From contig CAZQQN010000006.1 of the NCBI GenBank assembly GCA_964595485.1, positions 1 through 64,000 on the forward strand: DNA of 64,000 nucleotides, read 5' to 3'. The translations under genes and the position numbers were made by a program. The notes beneath the pieces are model-generated. The model was not told where the DNA came from. It saw only the letters and a program-made list of their open reading frames with translations, and ran no database searches. This DNA comes from CAZQQN01 sp964595485 (lineage in GTDB: Bacteria > Bacteroidota > Bacteroidia > CAILMK01 > CAYYUA01). Of this stretch, positions 32,327 to 41,218 are shown in pieces (position 1 is the stretch's first letter; the number at the start of each line of letters is the position of its first letter).

Positions 32327-33853
32327 ATGACCAAAGAATTTCTTCAGAACGTTGACCAAATCCATACGATAAAAGATCTCAAAGCTCACGGATACGAATT
32401 AAAGTCCGTGAAGCAAGAGTTGAGAGAAAACCTAATAGAAAGCATGCGTAATGATGAAAACCCCTTCAAAGGCGTACTGGGGTTTGACAGGACGGTTATA
32501 CCGGATATTCAACGTGCTGTGCTTTCCAATCATAACATGATCTTGCTGGGGTTAAGAGGCCAGGCCAAAACCAGAATAGCCCGGCTGTTAACCAATTTAT
32601 TGGATGAGTACATCCCTATTGTAAAAGGTTCTGAATTAAATGATGATCCCTTTAATCCCCTATCCAAGGAAGCCAGGGATTTGGTAAATGATAAAGGCGA
32701 TGAAACCCCCATAGAATGGGTTCACCGGGAAGATCGCTTCACAGAAAAATTAGCAACACCGGATGTCACCGTTGCCGACTTAATCGGAGATGTGGACCCA
32801 ATTAAAGCAGCTTCAATGAAGTTACCGTATTCAGATGAAAGGGTGATCCATTTTGGCCTTGTCCCAAGGTCCAATAGGGGCCTTTTTGTTATCAATGAGC
32901 TGCCTGACCTCCAAGCCAGGATTCAAGTAGCTTTGTTTAATATTCTTCAGGAAGGGGATATTCAAATAAGGGGATTTCGGTTAAGAATGCCCTTGGATAT
33001 ACAATTCATATTTACTGCCAATCCAGAGGATTATACCAACCGTGGTACTATTGTGACGCCATTGAAAGACCGGATTGATAGTCAAATTTTAACCCACTAT
33101 CCGAAATCGCTTGATACATCCAAAGCAATTACCAAGCAGGAAGCCCGTAAACATGATCAACAAGAAGAGCTTGTAGAAATGCCTACGCTTGCTGAAGACC
33201 TGATAGAACAAGTGGCCTTTGAAGCCCGTAACAGTGAATATGTAGATGAGCAGAGTGGTGTTTCCGCACGTTTGACGATTTCGGGGTATGAAAATGTTTT
33301 GAGTGCTGTGGAAAGGAGAACACTCCTCAATAAAGAGAAAAAGGGTTATGTACGAATTGCAGACTTTGTTGGGCTAATCCCTTCTATAACAGGAAAGATT
33401 GAACTTGTTTACGAAGGTGAGCAGGAAGGCCCGGCCAACGTTGCTCATATGTTAATTGGGAAAGCTATCAGGGAGCAATTTGTAAACTACTTTCCAGACC
33501 CTCAACAAATCAACAAAAAAGAAGGCACCAATCCCTATAGTGACATTATTCAATGGTTTGGAAAAGGCGAGATGGTAGAATTGTTTCATGATATGACCGA
33601 AAAAGCGTATGCAGATACTTTGAATAATGTCAATGGTTTAGCCAAATTAGTTGATCATCACTATCCCAAAGCCCGGAAACAACATAAGTTGTTGCTAATG
33701 GAATTTGTTCTTCATGGCTTGGCTGAATATTCATTGCTAAGTAAGCACAGTATAGAAGAGGGGCAAACCTTCAAAGATCTGCTTAGCGGCATGATGGATT
33801 TTGGTGATGAAGAAAGTGGGTTTGAAGGTGAAGAAGGTGGTCAGTGGCTCTAA
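32327..33853 (+). CDS. AAA+ ATPase, MoxR / magnesium-chelatase subunit I type
   Basis: This 508-aa protein has the Walker A GLRGQAKTRIARLL (about residues 74-87). The Walker B position reads GLFVINELPDL (about 184-194), with Asn where Asp is usual. The sensor-1 region is IQFIFTANPEDYTNRGTIVTPLKDR, split over about 223-247. The GDIQIRGFRLRMP loop is the helix-2 insert typical of chelatase-type AAA+ proteins. The C-terminal lid ends in an acidic Gly/Glu-rich tail. It probably forms a hexameric ring working with the VWA protein encoded just upstream. No chlorophyll or cobalamin synthesis genes are nearby, so chelatase activity itself is unlikely. Confidence 0.86.
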   Translation: MTKEFLQNVDQIHTIKDLKAHGYELKSVKQELRENLIESMRNDENPFKGVLGFDRTVIPDIQRAVLSNHNMILLGLRGQAKTRIARLLTNLLDEYIPIVKGSELNDDPFNPLSKEARDLVNDKGDETPIEWVHREDRFTEKLATPDVTVADLIGDVDPIKAASMKLPYSDERVIHFGLVPRSNRGLFVINELPDLQARIQVALFNILQEGDIQIRGFRLRMPLDIQFIFTANPEDYTNRGTIVTPLKDRIDSQILTHYPKSLDTSKAITKQEARKHDQQEELVEMPTLAEDLIEQVAFEARNSEYVDEQSGVSARLTISGYENVLSAVERRTLLNKEKKGYVRIADFVGLIPSITGKIELVYEGEQEGPANVAHMLIGKAIREQFVNYFPDPQQINKKEGTNPYSDIIQWFGKGEMVELFHDMTEKAYADTLNNVNGLAKLVDHHYPKARKQHKLLLMEFVLHGLAEYSLLSKHSIEEGQTFKDLLSGMMDFGDEESGFEGEEGGQWL

Positions 33854-33896
33854 AAGATTTTCTGCGGGCTTTACAAATTCACTAAAGTATTTAAAC

Positions 33897-33932
33897 GCTA
33901 ATTGAGGTTTTTATTTTGAAAACCGCGTTAGC
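33897..33932. terminator. Bidirectional terminator-like hairpin between convergent genes
   Basis: The outer stem is GCTAA (33897-33901) with TTAGC (33928-33932). The inner stem is GGTTTT (33906-33911) with AAAACC (33919-33924). Short internal loops separate them. It fits exactly between the stops of the ATPase gene and the BtuF-like gene, with T-runs on both strands. Confidence 0.55.
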
Positions 33933-33936
33933 CCTT

Positions 33937-34857
33937 TTAGCTCTGATACCATGGCTCCCATCCCTTACCTTTCATTCCGTAATCAAAATAGGAAGGATGA
34001 AGTATTTCTCCAAGAATTTTAAGTGATTCCAATAGCCTTGGCCCTGATCGGTTGAAGTACTGATGGCCATCTGCTATATAAATTTCTTTATTTTTTACTG
34101 CATCAAGCTGCTGCCATCCTTTGTATTGTTCTAAGGTAGCCATTTCCGCTTTGGTTTGTGTCATATCAAAACCGCAGGGTGTTACGATAATCTTATCAGG
34201 ATTAGCGCTGGCAAGGGCTTCAAAATCCTGAATCGGTGAATGCTGGCCTTCCTTAGTGAAAAGGTTCAGGCCACCTGCATATTCCACTAACTTTGGAATC
34301 CAGTTACCACCAAACATCAGTGGGTCAATCCATTCAATTATTGCTGTTCTTGGGTTAGCTACAATGTGAGAAGCTTTTTCAGCTATATCAGCCATTTCCC
34401 GCTCAATATTATCCTTTAACCGCTGGCTTGCATTCGGGTCCCCGATGCCTTCACCGATCTTATCAAAATCTTCCCAAACCTCCTGCAGTGTATTGGGCAT
34501 GAGGGTTACAATTTTAGGCTGATAATTTAAGTATTGTTCAACGGCTACGTGTACGTCATCCGGACTGGCTGCACACAATTCACATTGCATTTGTGTAATG
34601 ATAACATCCGGCTGAAGTTTTTGAAGTTGATCGCCATCCACTTCATAAACCGATAATCCCTGCTGTACCAAATTTTGAACATTGGCATCAATGGTTTTAC
34701 TTGGCCCTTCAGGTAATACTTTGGATTTTGTGCAAGCTGGTAAATTAGCTATCCATGCTGGGTAATCACATTCATGGGAACAGCCAACTAAATGATCTCC
34801 ATAGCCCATTGCGCAAACAATTTCTGTTGCATTGGGAAGTAACGATACAATGTTCAT
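33937..34857 (-). CDS. BtuF-like periplasmic-binding-fold protein without a signal peptide
   Basis: This 306-aa protein begins directly with the domain, MNIVSLLPNATEIVCAMGYG, so no export signal is present. It has the helical-backbone two-lobe fold of cobalamin/haem binding proteins: LVGCSHECDYP (about 23-33), PDVIITQMQCELCAASPDDV (about 84-103) and a C-terminal lobe starting near IEWIDPLMFGGNW. The two Cys in QCELC and the Cys in SHECDYP are suggestive of metal or cofactor contact. Proteins like this are often annotated cobalamin-binding, yet a cytoplasmic form cannot serve import. No cobalamin riboswitch is visible upstream and no ABC permease is adjacent. Confidence 0.78.
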   Translation of the reverse strand: MNIVSLLPNATEIVCAMGYGDHLVGCSHECDYPAWIANLPACTKSKVLPEGPSKTIDANVQNLVQQGLSVYEVDGDQLQKLQPDVIITQMQCELCAASPDDVHVAVEQYLNYQPKIVTLMPNTLQEVWEDFDKIGEGIGDPNASQRLKDNIEREMADIAEKASHIVANPRTAIIEWIDPLMFGGNWIPKLVEYAGGLNLFTKEGQHSPIQDFEALASANPDKIIVTPCGFDMTQTKAEMATLEQYKGWQQLDAVKNKEIYIADGHQYFNRSGPRLLESLKILGEILHPSYFDYGMKGKGWEPWYQS

Positions 34858-35001
34858 AATGCTTCATTTCTGATTTTTTACATCCCCCTTATAAAATCAA
34901 GAACGGCAGTTAACGGAGTTTATTAGCGTAGAATTTAGTTCATACGATCTGAATTTGAATTTGTTAGTTTATAAAGGTTTGTAATTTTTTATGCTTTGAA
35001 A

Positions 35002-35415
35002 CTATGCATTGTTAAAATAATTTTGATATAGATTTTCTAACCTTTCTGGCGTCAAAGGCTTTATGATATAATCACTTACTTCTGGATACTGATTGGCTTT
35101 TTCAATGTCCTCTTCATAAACGGATGAGGATAGCATCAATAAAACAGGCTGCCTATCAAACTTATCAATCATTCTTTTATAAACTTCAAGAAATTCCCAA
35201 CCATCCATAGATGGCATGTTAATATCCAGTAATATCAAATCGGGAGCACTTGTGTCATGACTATTTTTAGCATTGTCCAGATAATCCAATCCTTCCTGCC
35301 CACTGAGAAAGGTCTTTACCTCATCTGCATAGCCGCTACGTGAAATAACTTTGGCACAGACAAAATTATTGATCTCATCATCGTCTATAACAAGCACTTT
35401 ATTTAAATTAACCAT
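35002..35415 (-). CDS. Single-domain response regulator (CheY-like)
   Basis: This 137-aa protein is a receiver domain only. The acidic pocket is in VLVIDDDEINNF (about residues 8-19) and the phospho-acceptor Asp is in DLILLDINMPSMDGWEF (about 59-75). The switch Ser is in LLMLSSSVYEEDI and the conserved Lys in DYIIKPLTPERL (about 116-127). There is no output domain, so it probably works by protein contact. The gene stands alone; no histidine kinase is adjacent. 235 bp separate it from the divergent Nudix gene. Confidence 0.92.
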   Translation of the reverse strand: MVNLNKVLVIDDDEINNFVCAKVISRSGYADEVKTFLSGQEGLDYLDNAKNSHDTSAPDLILLDINMPSMDGWEFLEVYKRMIDKFDRQPVLLMLSSSVYEEDIEKANQYPEVSDYIIKPLTPERLENLYQNYFNNA

Positions 35416-35650
35416 TTTTTTTACCTTCTAATACTAAATGAGATACTCTCAACTAGAAAAATGTGATTATTCCATTGGATTCTCAAAGCTAATAAAATTA
35501 ATGACTTTTATTTTTTTCAGACTAAAATATTTCTTTAAAAGCAAGGGAACCGACAAACAAATTTTTTATTTATTTTTTGATGCAAGCTAACTTCAGTATG
35601 CTACTGAAGGGATAAATTCGTGTATTATAGCAAATCAGCTTGTTTTAACT

Positions 35651-36304
35651 ATGACCTTGACCAATTTTTTCGAGTTATTAAAGGTAAGGATTGAAAATTC
35701 AGGACTGCCCGGAGAGGCTGCTCAGTTTAAAATGGCACCCGGAAATCGAGCCGCGGAGCCTTCAGATCAATCAAAGGTTAAAAATGGCGGGGTTTTGATA
35801 TTATTATACCCTGGCAAGAGAAGTAATTGTCTTTTATTAACGCTTAGGGCTGAATATCCCGGTGTTCACAGTGGTCAGGTAAGCTTTCCGGGGGGTCGTA
35901 TGGAGGAAAATGATAAAAATCTGGCAGAAACCGCACTCAGGGAAACTGAGGAAGAAACAGGGGTTTCAAAAAATGCCATATCGTTAATCGGGCGTTTGTC
36001 ATCCTTGTACATTCCACCGAGTAACTTCATGGTTTATCCTTTCATAGGTTATGCCATTAAAAAACCTGACTTTGCCCATGATCCCAAAGAGGTCAGTTCC
36101 CTGATTGAAGTTCCGATAGAGCTATTAAAGTCCAAAAGCATTTGGAAACGAGGTAAAATACAGTTGGCCAACGGCGATTTTTTAACTTGCCCTTATTTTA
36201 CAATATCGGATCACATAGTATGGGGCGCTACAGCAATGATTCTAAGTGAATTTATTGATTTAATCTGCAATCCCAACCCGATAAAATTTGACAACTATGC
36301 ATGA
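35651..36304 (+). CDS. Nudix hydrolase, CoA pyrophosphatase type
   Basis: This 217-aa protein has a complete Nudix box, GRMEENDKNLAETALRETEEETG (GX5EX7REUXEEXGU), split over about residues 82-104. Just before it lies HSGQVSFPGG, the extra motif of the CoA pyrophosphatase (NudL/PCD1) group. It should cleave CoA or acyl-CoA to phosphopantetheine and 3',5'-ADP. The protein is cytosolic. The stop overlaps the start of the deaminase gene by 8 bp, indicating coupling. Confidence 0.88.
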   Translation: MTLTNFFELLKVRIENSGLPGEAAQFKMAPGNRAAEPSDQSKVKNGGVLILLYPGKRSNCLLLTLRAEYPGVHSGQVSFPGGRMEENDKNLAETALRETEEETGVSKNAISLIGRLSSLYIPPSNFMVYPFIGYAIKKPDFAHDPKEVSSLIEVPIELLKSKSIWKRGKIQLANGDFLTCPYFTISDHIVWGATAMILSEFIDLICNPNPIKFDNYA

Positions 36305-36776
36305 TGAAGAAATCAAAGCCTTTTTAAGCCAGGCTATTGAATTGGCAAGGAAAAATATAACTCACAATAATGGCGGTCCATTTGGCGCTTTAGTAGTGAA
36401 AGATGGATCAGTGGTAGGATCAAGTGAAAATTTGGTAACATCAACACCGGATCCCACTGCCCATGCTGAGATAGTCGCCATCCGTAAGGCGAGTCAATAT
36501 TTGAATACATTTGACCTTACCGGAAGTATTTTATTTACTTCCTGTGAACCATGTCCCATGTGTTTGGGAGCTGTTTACTGGGCCAGGCTGAATCAAGTTT
36601 ACTATGCTGCCCTGCATTCGGATGCCGCTAAGGTCGGTTTTGACGACAAGTTTATTTATGAGGAACTTAAGGCTCCCATTGACCAAAGGGCCATTCCATT
36701 TGAGCAGCTATTGCAGGAAGATGGAAAACAAGTTTTTAAGGAATGGGACGAAAAAACCGATAAAATCATGTATTAA
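36297..36776 (+). CDS. guaD: Guanine deaminase-like nucleoside/base deaminase
   Basis: ATG at 36297 (MHDEEIKAFLSQAIELARKN) is preferred over an upstream TTG. The 159-aa protein has the CDA-fold zinc motifs PTAHAEIVAI (HAE, about residues 51-60) and FTSCEPCPMCLGAVYWA (PCxxC, about 80-96). The NNGGPFGALVVKDG segment and the C-terminal KEWDEKTDKIMY resemble Bacillus GuaD rather than TadA. It would deaminate guanine to xanthine. It is distinct from the TadA gene at 42214. It is convergent with gapA across a strong hairpin. Confidence 0.85.
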   Translation: MHDEEIKAFLSQAIELARKNITHNNGGPFGALVVKDGSVVGSSENLVTSTPDPTAHAEIVAIRKASQYLNTFDLTGSILFTSCEPCPMCLGAVYWARLNQVYYAALHSDAAKVGFDDKFIYEELKAPIDQRAIPFEQLLQEDGKQVFKEWDEKTDKIMY

Positions 36777-36813
36777 TAATCGAAATGTTTTAAAAGAAAA
36801 AGGAATAATAAGT

Positions 36814-36868
36814 AAAAAGCCCAGGAGGGTGGACAAATGCGTTTGCCCACCCAGTGAAATGGCTTTTT
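36814..36868. terminator. Bidirectional terminator between guaD and gapA
   Basis: The central stem GGGTGG-A-CAAA (36827-36837) pairs with TTTG-C-CCACCC (36842-36852), one A-C mismatch, loop TGCG. An outer pair, AAAAAGCC (36814-36821) with GGCTTTTT (36861-36868), gives T-runs for both directions. Confidence 0.8.
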
Positions 36869-36881
36869 TCAGGAAAGCTCC

Positions 36882-37886
36882 CTAAACCAAATTTCCCAAT
36901 TGATTGATTAAATCTGCTGTCCTTTGGGAATAGCCACTTTCGTTATCGTACCAGCCTACAATTTTGATTGAATCTCCGACCTTGTCGGTGAGCTGTGAGT
37001 CAAAAATACAGGAATGCTTATTGCCTAAAATATCACTGGATACCAAAGGGTCTTCTGCATATTCAATGATACCTTTTAGGTTGTTTTGCGATGCTTCTTT
37101 GAATGCTTTGTTAATTTCCGTTTCGCTTACCTCCTTTTCCAGAGTGCATGAAAAATCTGTTAATGAGCCGGTAAGTACGGGTACGCGGTAAGCCAATGCA
37201 GATAGTTTCCCTTCGAGGTTAGGAATAACTTTGGTTGTAGCTTTAGCAGCGCCGGTAGAAGTGGGAATAATATTCTGAGCAGCAGCTCTTGCCCTTCTCA
37301 TATCTTTATGCGGACCATCCTGAAGGTTTTGGTCAGCGGTGTAGGCATGGATTGTTGACATGAAACCCTCTTTGATACCTCCTATCTCGTCCAAAACTTT
37401 AACCATTGGTGCAAAGCAGTTAGTTGTGCAAGAGGCATTGGAAACAATGGAGATATCATGAGATAGCAATTCATCATTAACGCCCTTAACAAAAGTCGGG
37501 ATCTCATCGCTCTTTGCAGGAGCCGATAAAACAACCTTTTTTGCACCGGCATCTATGTGTTTTTGAGCATCTTCTGTTTTCAGGAATTTACCAGTTGCTT
37601 CCAACACGATATCTACTTCATATTCCTGCCAAGGTAATTCTGAAGGTTCCTTAATGGCCGTTGTCGCTATCGTTTTACCATCTACTTTTAAGCTCTTTTC
37701 AAAGGCTTCTGTAGGTTTTTCATAGCGTCCTGAGCCGGTATCGTATTTCAGGAGATGGGCTAAAGTCTCATTATCGGTGAGATCATTGATGGCTACAACC
37801 TGTACTTCCGGGTTATCCATCAAATACTTGAAAGTCAGCCTTCCGATGCGCCCGAAGCCATTAATTGCTACTTTTGTTTGCCCCAT
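36882..37886 (-). CDS. gapA: Glyceraldehyde-3-phosphate dehydrogenase, type I
   Basis: This 334-aa protein starts MGQTKVAINGFGRIGRL (NAD-binding) and contains the active-site VSNASCTTNCFAP (catalytic Cys, about residue 152). It also has the usual TADQNLQDGPHKDMRRARAA region and a C-terminal VGWYDNESGYSQR. It catalyses the NAD-linked oxidation of glyceraldehyde 3-phosphate in glycolysis and the reverse step in gluconeogenesis. A perfect TAATTTTG -7 element lies about 30 bp upstream on the minus strand. It is a single-gene unit ended by the hairpin shared with guaD. Confidence 0.97.
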   Translation of the reverse strand: MGQTKVAINGFGRIGRLTFKYLMDNPEVQVVAINDLTDNETLAHLLKYDTGSGRYEKPTEAFEKSLKVDGKTIATTAIKEPSELPWQEYEVDIVLEATGKFLKTEDAQKHIDAGAKKVVLSAPAKSDEIPTFVKGVNDELLSHDISIVSNASCTTNCFAPMVKVLDEIGGIKEGFMSTIHAYTADQNLQDGPHKDMRRARAAAQNIIPTSTGAAKATTKVIPNLEGKLSALAYRVPVLTGSLTDFSCTLEKEVSETEINKAFKEASQNNLKGIIEYAEDPLVSSDILGNKHSCIFDSQLTDKVGDSIKIVGWYDNESGYSQRTADLINQLGNLV

Positions 37887-37915
37887 TTTACTGGTTTTTA
37901 GGTGGTTTGTTACTG

Positions 37916-37923
37916 CAAAATTA
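37916..37923 (-). promoter_or_regulatory. -7 promoter element for gapA (TAATTTTG)
   Basis: The minus strand reads TAATTTTGCAGT, a perfect TAnnTTTG, 30 bp before the gapA ATG. A TTG lies about 16 bp further upstream as a partial -33 element. The same TAATTTTGCAGT string precedes rpsT at 50290. Confidence 0.65.
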
Positions 37924-38106
37924 ATTAAACCTCAATAGTCAATTGAAGTTTTTTCGCTGAAACAATCATTATGTAAACTAACCAATTAAGTAGCCAAGCA
38001 TAAAGGCCTGATATTCTTAGGTTTGATTATGAGTAAAAGGGTAGAAAAAACATTTCCATTAAACCTTAACCGTTAATTTAGCATTACAAATAAGTGTTTT
38101 ACTATT

Positions 38107-38135
38107 TTGAAAATTCTGAAAGGGTGTTACCTTTG
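38107..38135 (+). promoter_or_regulatory. tRNA-Glu promoter (TTTG-N17-TACCTTTG)
   Basis: TTTG at 38107-38110 and TACCTTTG at 38128-38135 with a 17-bp spacer. The -7 element is flanked by GGGTG (38122-38126) and CACCC (38136-38140), a small inverted repeat that could be an operator. Confidence 0.7.
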
Positions 38136-38189
38136 CACCCGTTTAATGGAAGGGACACATAAAAAGCTCTCTTTTTATTTTATCCATAT

Positions 38190-38261
38190 GGCCCGTTCGT
38201 CTAACGGTTAGGACGCCAGGTTTTCAACCTGGAAATAGGGGTTCAATTCCCCTACGGGCTA
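38190..38261 (+). tRNA. tRNA-Glu (anticodon UUC)
   Basis: This 72-nt cloverleaf has acceptor strand GGCCCGT paired with ACGGGCT plus discriminator A. The D arm has the AACGGTTAGGA loop. The anticodon stem CCAGG/CCTGG encloses loop TTTTCAA (anticodon TTC). The T arm is AGGGG/CCCCT around TTCAATT. CCA is not encoded. A clear promoter lies about 55 bp upstream. The 100 bp after it hold nothing recognisable. Confidence 0.96.
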
Positions 38262-38365
38262 CTTTCTTACCCGATCGCACCATTGTAGCAATTTCTCTTT
38301 ATAAGGTGTCTACTGGAGTAGCTTGTTCAATCATCTTAAGTTATTAGGAAAAAACCCTCATATTC

Positions 38366-38776
38366 CTACGATAGAAATCGATTTGCGATATCCGGAGTTG
38401 GTATCATACAAGCATCACGCTTTCCAAACCATCGGTACCTGAATCGCGCAATGAAGTCATACACCAAGTCTCGTATTAGAGGCGGGACTAGAATGAAAAT
38501 ATAAAGTAATTTTCCCCAGTAACTTAGGTTTTTAGCAATTATTAAGGCAGCCGTAGATTTCAAATACACATTATCGCCTTCTAATAGAACAATGGAATCC
38601 ACTGAATTGCTTATATAATCGAAAATTGTTGCTTTAGCATAATTTGAGCTCAAAGGGGCCAGTAAATATTGGCCTTTTTTGTCATTAGCAATAACCCATT
38701 GCACAGCGCTATTACATAAGTTGCAGTAACCGTCAAAAAAAATAACAGGTTGGTTTTTACGTTCCATAGAAGTCAT
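38366..38776 (-). CDS. DCC-family thiol-disulfide oxidoreductase-like protein (DUF393)
   Basis: The start is placed at the ATG at 38776 (MTSMERKNQPVIFFDGYCN); the longer frame begins with TTG at 38794. About 136 aa. The FFDGYCNLCNSAVQW motif (CxxC in a DG.C..C context) is the DCC-family signature, followed by LAPLSSNYA and a C-terminal RYRWFGKRDAC. A hydrophobic stretch (LLYIFILVPPLI) lies near the end. DCC proteins have a thioredoxin-like fold and a presumed redox role that is not established. It is divergent from the TonB-dependent receptor gene. Confidence 0.82.
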   Translation of the reverse strand: MTSMERKNQPVIFFDGYCNLCNSAVQWVIANDKKGQYLLAPLSSNYAKATIFDYISNSVDSIVLLEGDNVYLKSTAALIIAKNLSYWGKLLYIFILVPPLIRDLVYDFIARFRYRWFGKRDACMIPTPDIANRFLS

Positions 38777-38857
38777 TAAACGATAGTTATTCAATTTTGT
38801 TAATATAGGTCTCGATTCAATTACTCACTAAATTGATCAATAAATAAGTTTTCTTCA

Positions 38858-41209
38858 ATGTTAAGGAAAAACCTTTTTATCCTTTTTTTATGTCTTATTC
38901 CATACTCTCTCACTGCACAACAAAGCTATACACTAAGTGGTTACATAAAGGACAAAGAAACCGGAGAGAATTTAACAGGTGCCAACATTATTGTTCAAAA
39001 TACAGGGGAAGGGGCGGTTAGCAATGATTATGGTTTTTATTCCCTTAGCCTTGAATCCGGTGAATATGTAGCCGTTTTCCAATATGTTGGCTATGAGGTG
39101 AAGAGAAAAACTATTACCCTGGATGAAGATAAGCGCATTTCGGTTTCCCTTTCCCCAAAAGCCATTAATACAGAAACGGTTGAGATTAAGGGTGAAAGGC
39201 CTGACGCGAATATTGAAAATGTGGAGATAGGAAGTGAAGAAATGGATATCGAAAAAATCGAGAAAATGCCTGCCCTGATGGGTGAAGTAGATATCATGAA
39301 ATCATTGCAGCTTTTACCCGGCGTTCAATCTTCAGGGGAAGGGAGTTCAGGCTTTAGGGTTAGAGGAGGTGGGCCGAATCAAAATCTGGTTCTCCTGGAT
39401 GAAGCTGTTGTTTACAATACAGGTCACCTTTTTGGTTTTTTCTCTGTTTTTAATTCGGATGCCATCAATAATACTAAGCTATACAAAGGTGGCATTCCTG
39501 CCAGATATGGAGGGAGGCTTTCTTCCGTTGTGGATATTTCAATGAAAGAAGGTAACCGTAAGGAATTCAAAGCAGAGGGTGGTATTGGCTTAATATCCTC
39601 CAAGTTAACGATGGAAGGACCTATCGACTCGGGTAAAGGCTCCTTTATGGTTTCCGGCCGGCGTACTTACATAGATGTTCTGACTAAGCCCTTTATAGAA
39701 GGTACTGATCTTGAAGGCAATTCTTACTTCTTTTATGACTTGAATGCCAAAGCCAATTACCGGTTTTCTGACAAAGACAGGCTTTTTATAAGCGGTTACT
39801 TTGGCAGGGATGTTTTTAATTTTAACAGTAACTCCGGAGATTTTGGCGTTAATATGCCTTGGGGTAACGCAACAGGCACCCTTCGCTGGAACCATCTATT
39901 CAATGATAAACTTTTCATGAATACCTCGCTCATCTTCAATGATTACAATTTCGAAATCGGTATACAGCAGGAAAATTGGGACTTCGGGCTTTTATCCGGA
40001 ATAAGGGATTGGAATGCTAAGACGGATTTTTCCTGGTATCCAAACGCCAAGCACACGGTCAAGTTTGGTTTTGATTATACTTACCATACTTTCATTCCCA
40101 GCACAGCATCCGGTGAGTCCAGTGATGGTGTTGAAATTCAAACAGATGATGTGCGAAAAAAATATGCTCATGAAGGTAGTATTTATATTCAAGATGAATG
40201 GGAATTGAACAACAAATGGCGCTTTAATGGTGGTTTAAGACTATCAGGTTTTCACCAGATCGGGCCTTATGATTACTATGATAACCAAGCGGATACCCTG
40301 ATCAAAAGTTACGGAGAAAATGAAGGTGTTACCACTTTTTATGGGCTTGAACCCAGGCTTAAAGCTCGTTATAAAATCAACCAAAAGTCTTCTCTGAAAG
40401 CTTCTTATACCAGGACTCTGCAATATATACACTTGGTTTCTAATTCCGGTACTACCTTACCAACTGATGTATGGGTGCCGAGTACGAAAAATGTTAAGCC
40501 GGAAAGGGCTAACCAGATTGCTGGTGGCTATTTCAGGAATTTCAATGACAATATGTTCGAAACTTCCCTGCAGCTATATTACCGGAATATGGATAATCAA
40601 ATAGAATACGACAATGGTTACCAACCTCAGTTAGACCGTCAGCTGGAGCGAGATTTCGTTTATGGTAGAAGCGAATCATTCGGGGCTGAAATTTATATTA
40701 AGAAGCGAAAAGGGGATTTTACAGGCTGGATTAGTTATACTTTGTCCAAGACTACCCGATATTTTGATGATTTGCGAACCGAGGTTTTTCCATCTAAGTA
40801 TGATAGGCGACATGATTTATCTGTTGTTGGAAATTATGAGCTTGGTGACCGCTGGACTATTAGCTCCACTTTTGTGTATGGAACAGGCCAGGCTACCACT
40901 TTACCGGCCAGGCGTACTTTGATAGAGGGTGCGGTGCATAACGTCTATGGTGAGCGGAATGGTTATCGACTGCAACCCTACCATAGGTTAGATCTATCTG
41001 TTACGCTAGGCCCGAAGAACCCAGAAAAAAAGGATTTTCATTCCTCCTGGGTTTTTTCTGTTTACAACATATACAACAGGCAAAACCCATTTTTCATTTA
41101 CTTTGAAAACCAAGGGAGCTTGCTGTCCGGTTCGCTTGAAACTCAGGCCAAAAAAGTTTCCCTTTTTCCCATTTTGCCCTCTATTCGGTGGAATTTTAAA
41201 TTCAACTAA
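38858..41209 (+). CDS. TonB-dependent outer-membrane receptor with carboxypeptidase-like N-domain
   Basis: This 783-aa protein has a signal peptide (MLRKNLFILFLCLIPYSLTA). A carboxypeptidase-regulatory-like domain follows (YTLSGYIKDKETGENLTGAN, about 23-110), then a plug domain (GVQSSGEGSSGFRVRGGGPN near 155-174) and a beta-barrel ending in an aromatic-rich strand (SIRWNFKFN). It should import a large substrate across the outer membrane using TonB energy. The DUF4249 lipoprotein gene follows 9 bp later, a common pairing in Bacteroidota. The substrate cannot be read from sequence; no SusD partner or glycoside hydrolase is present. Confidence 0.92.
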   Translation: MLRKNLFILFLCLIPYSLTAQQSYTLSGYIKDKETGENLTGANIIVQNTGEGAVSNDYGFYSLSLESGEYVAVFQYVGYEVKRKTITLDEDKRISVSLSPKAINTETVEIKGERPDANIENVEIGSEEMDIEKIEKMPALMGEVDIMKSLQLLPGVQSSGEGSSGFRVRGGGPNQNLVLLDEAVVYNTGHLFGFFSVFNSDAINNTKLYKGGIPARYGGRLSSVVDISMKEGNRKEFKAEGGIGLISSKLTMEGPIDSGKGSFMVSGRRTYIDVLTKPFIEGTDLEGNSYFFYDLNAKANYRFSDKDRLFISGYFGRDVFNFNSNSGDFGVNMPWGNATGTLRWNHLFNDKLFMNTSLIFNDYNFEIGIQQENWDFGLLSGIRDWNAKTDFSWYPNAKHTVKFGFDYTYHTFIPSTASGESSDGVEIQTDDVRKKYAHEGSIYIQDEWELNNKWRFNGGLRLSGFHQIGPYDYYDNQADTLIKSYGENEGVTTFYGLEPRLKARYKINQKSSLKASYTRTLQYIHLVSNSGTTLPTDVWVPSTKNVKPERANQIAGGYFRNFNDNMFETSLQLYYRNMDNQIEYDNGYQPQLDRQLERDFVYGRSESFGAEIYIKKRKGDFTGWISYTLSKTTRYFDDLRTEVFPSKYDRRHDLSVVGNYELGDRWTISSTFVYGTGQATTLPARRTLIEGAVHNVYGERNGYRLQPYHRLDLSVTLGPKNPEKKDFHSSWVFSVYNIYNRQNPFFIYFENQGSLLSGSLETQAKKVSLFPILPSIRWNFKFN

Positions 41210-41218
41210 CCTTTACCA

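Noticed and set aside
34858..35001. Cobalamin riboswitch upstream of the BtuF-like gene
   Set aside because: No recognisable conserved B12-box-like sequence or extended structure is visible in this short AT-rich gap.
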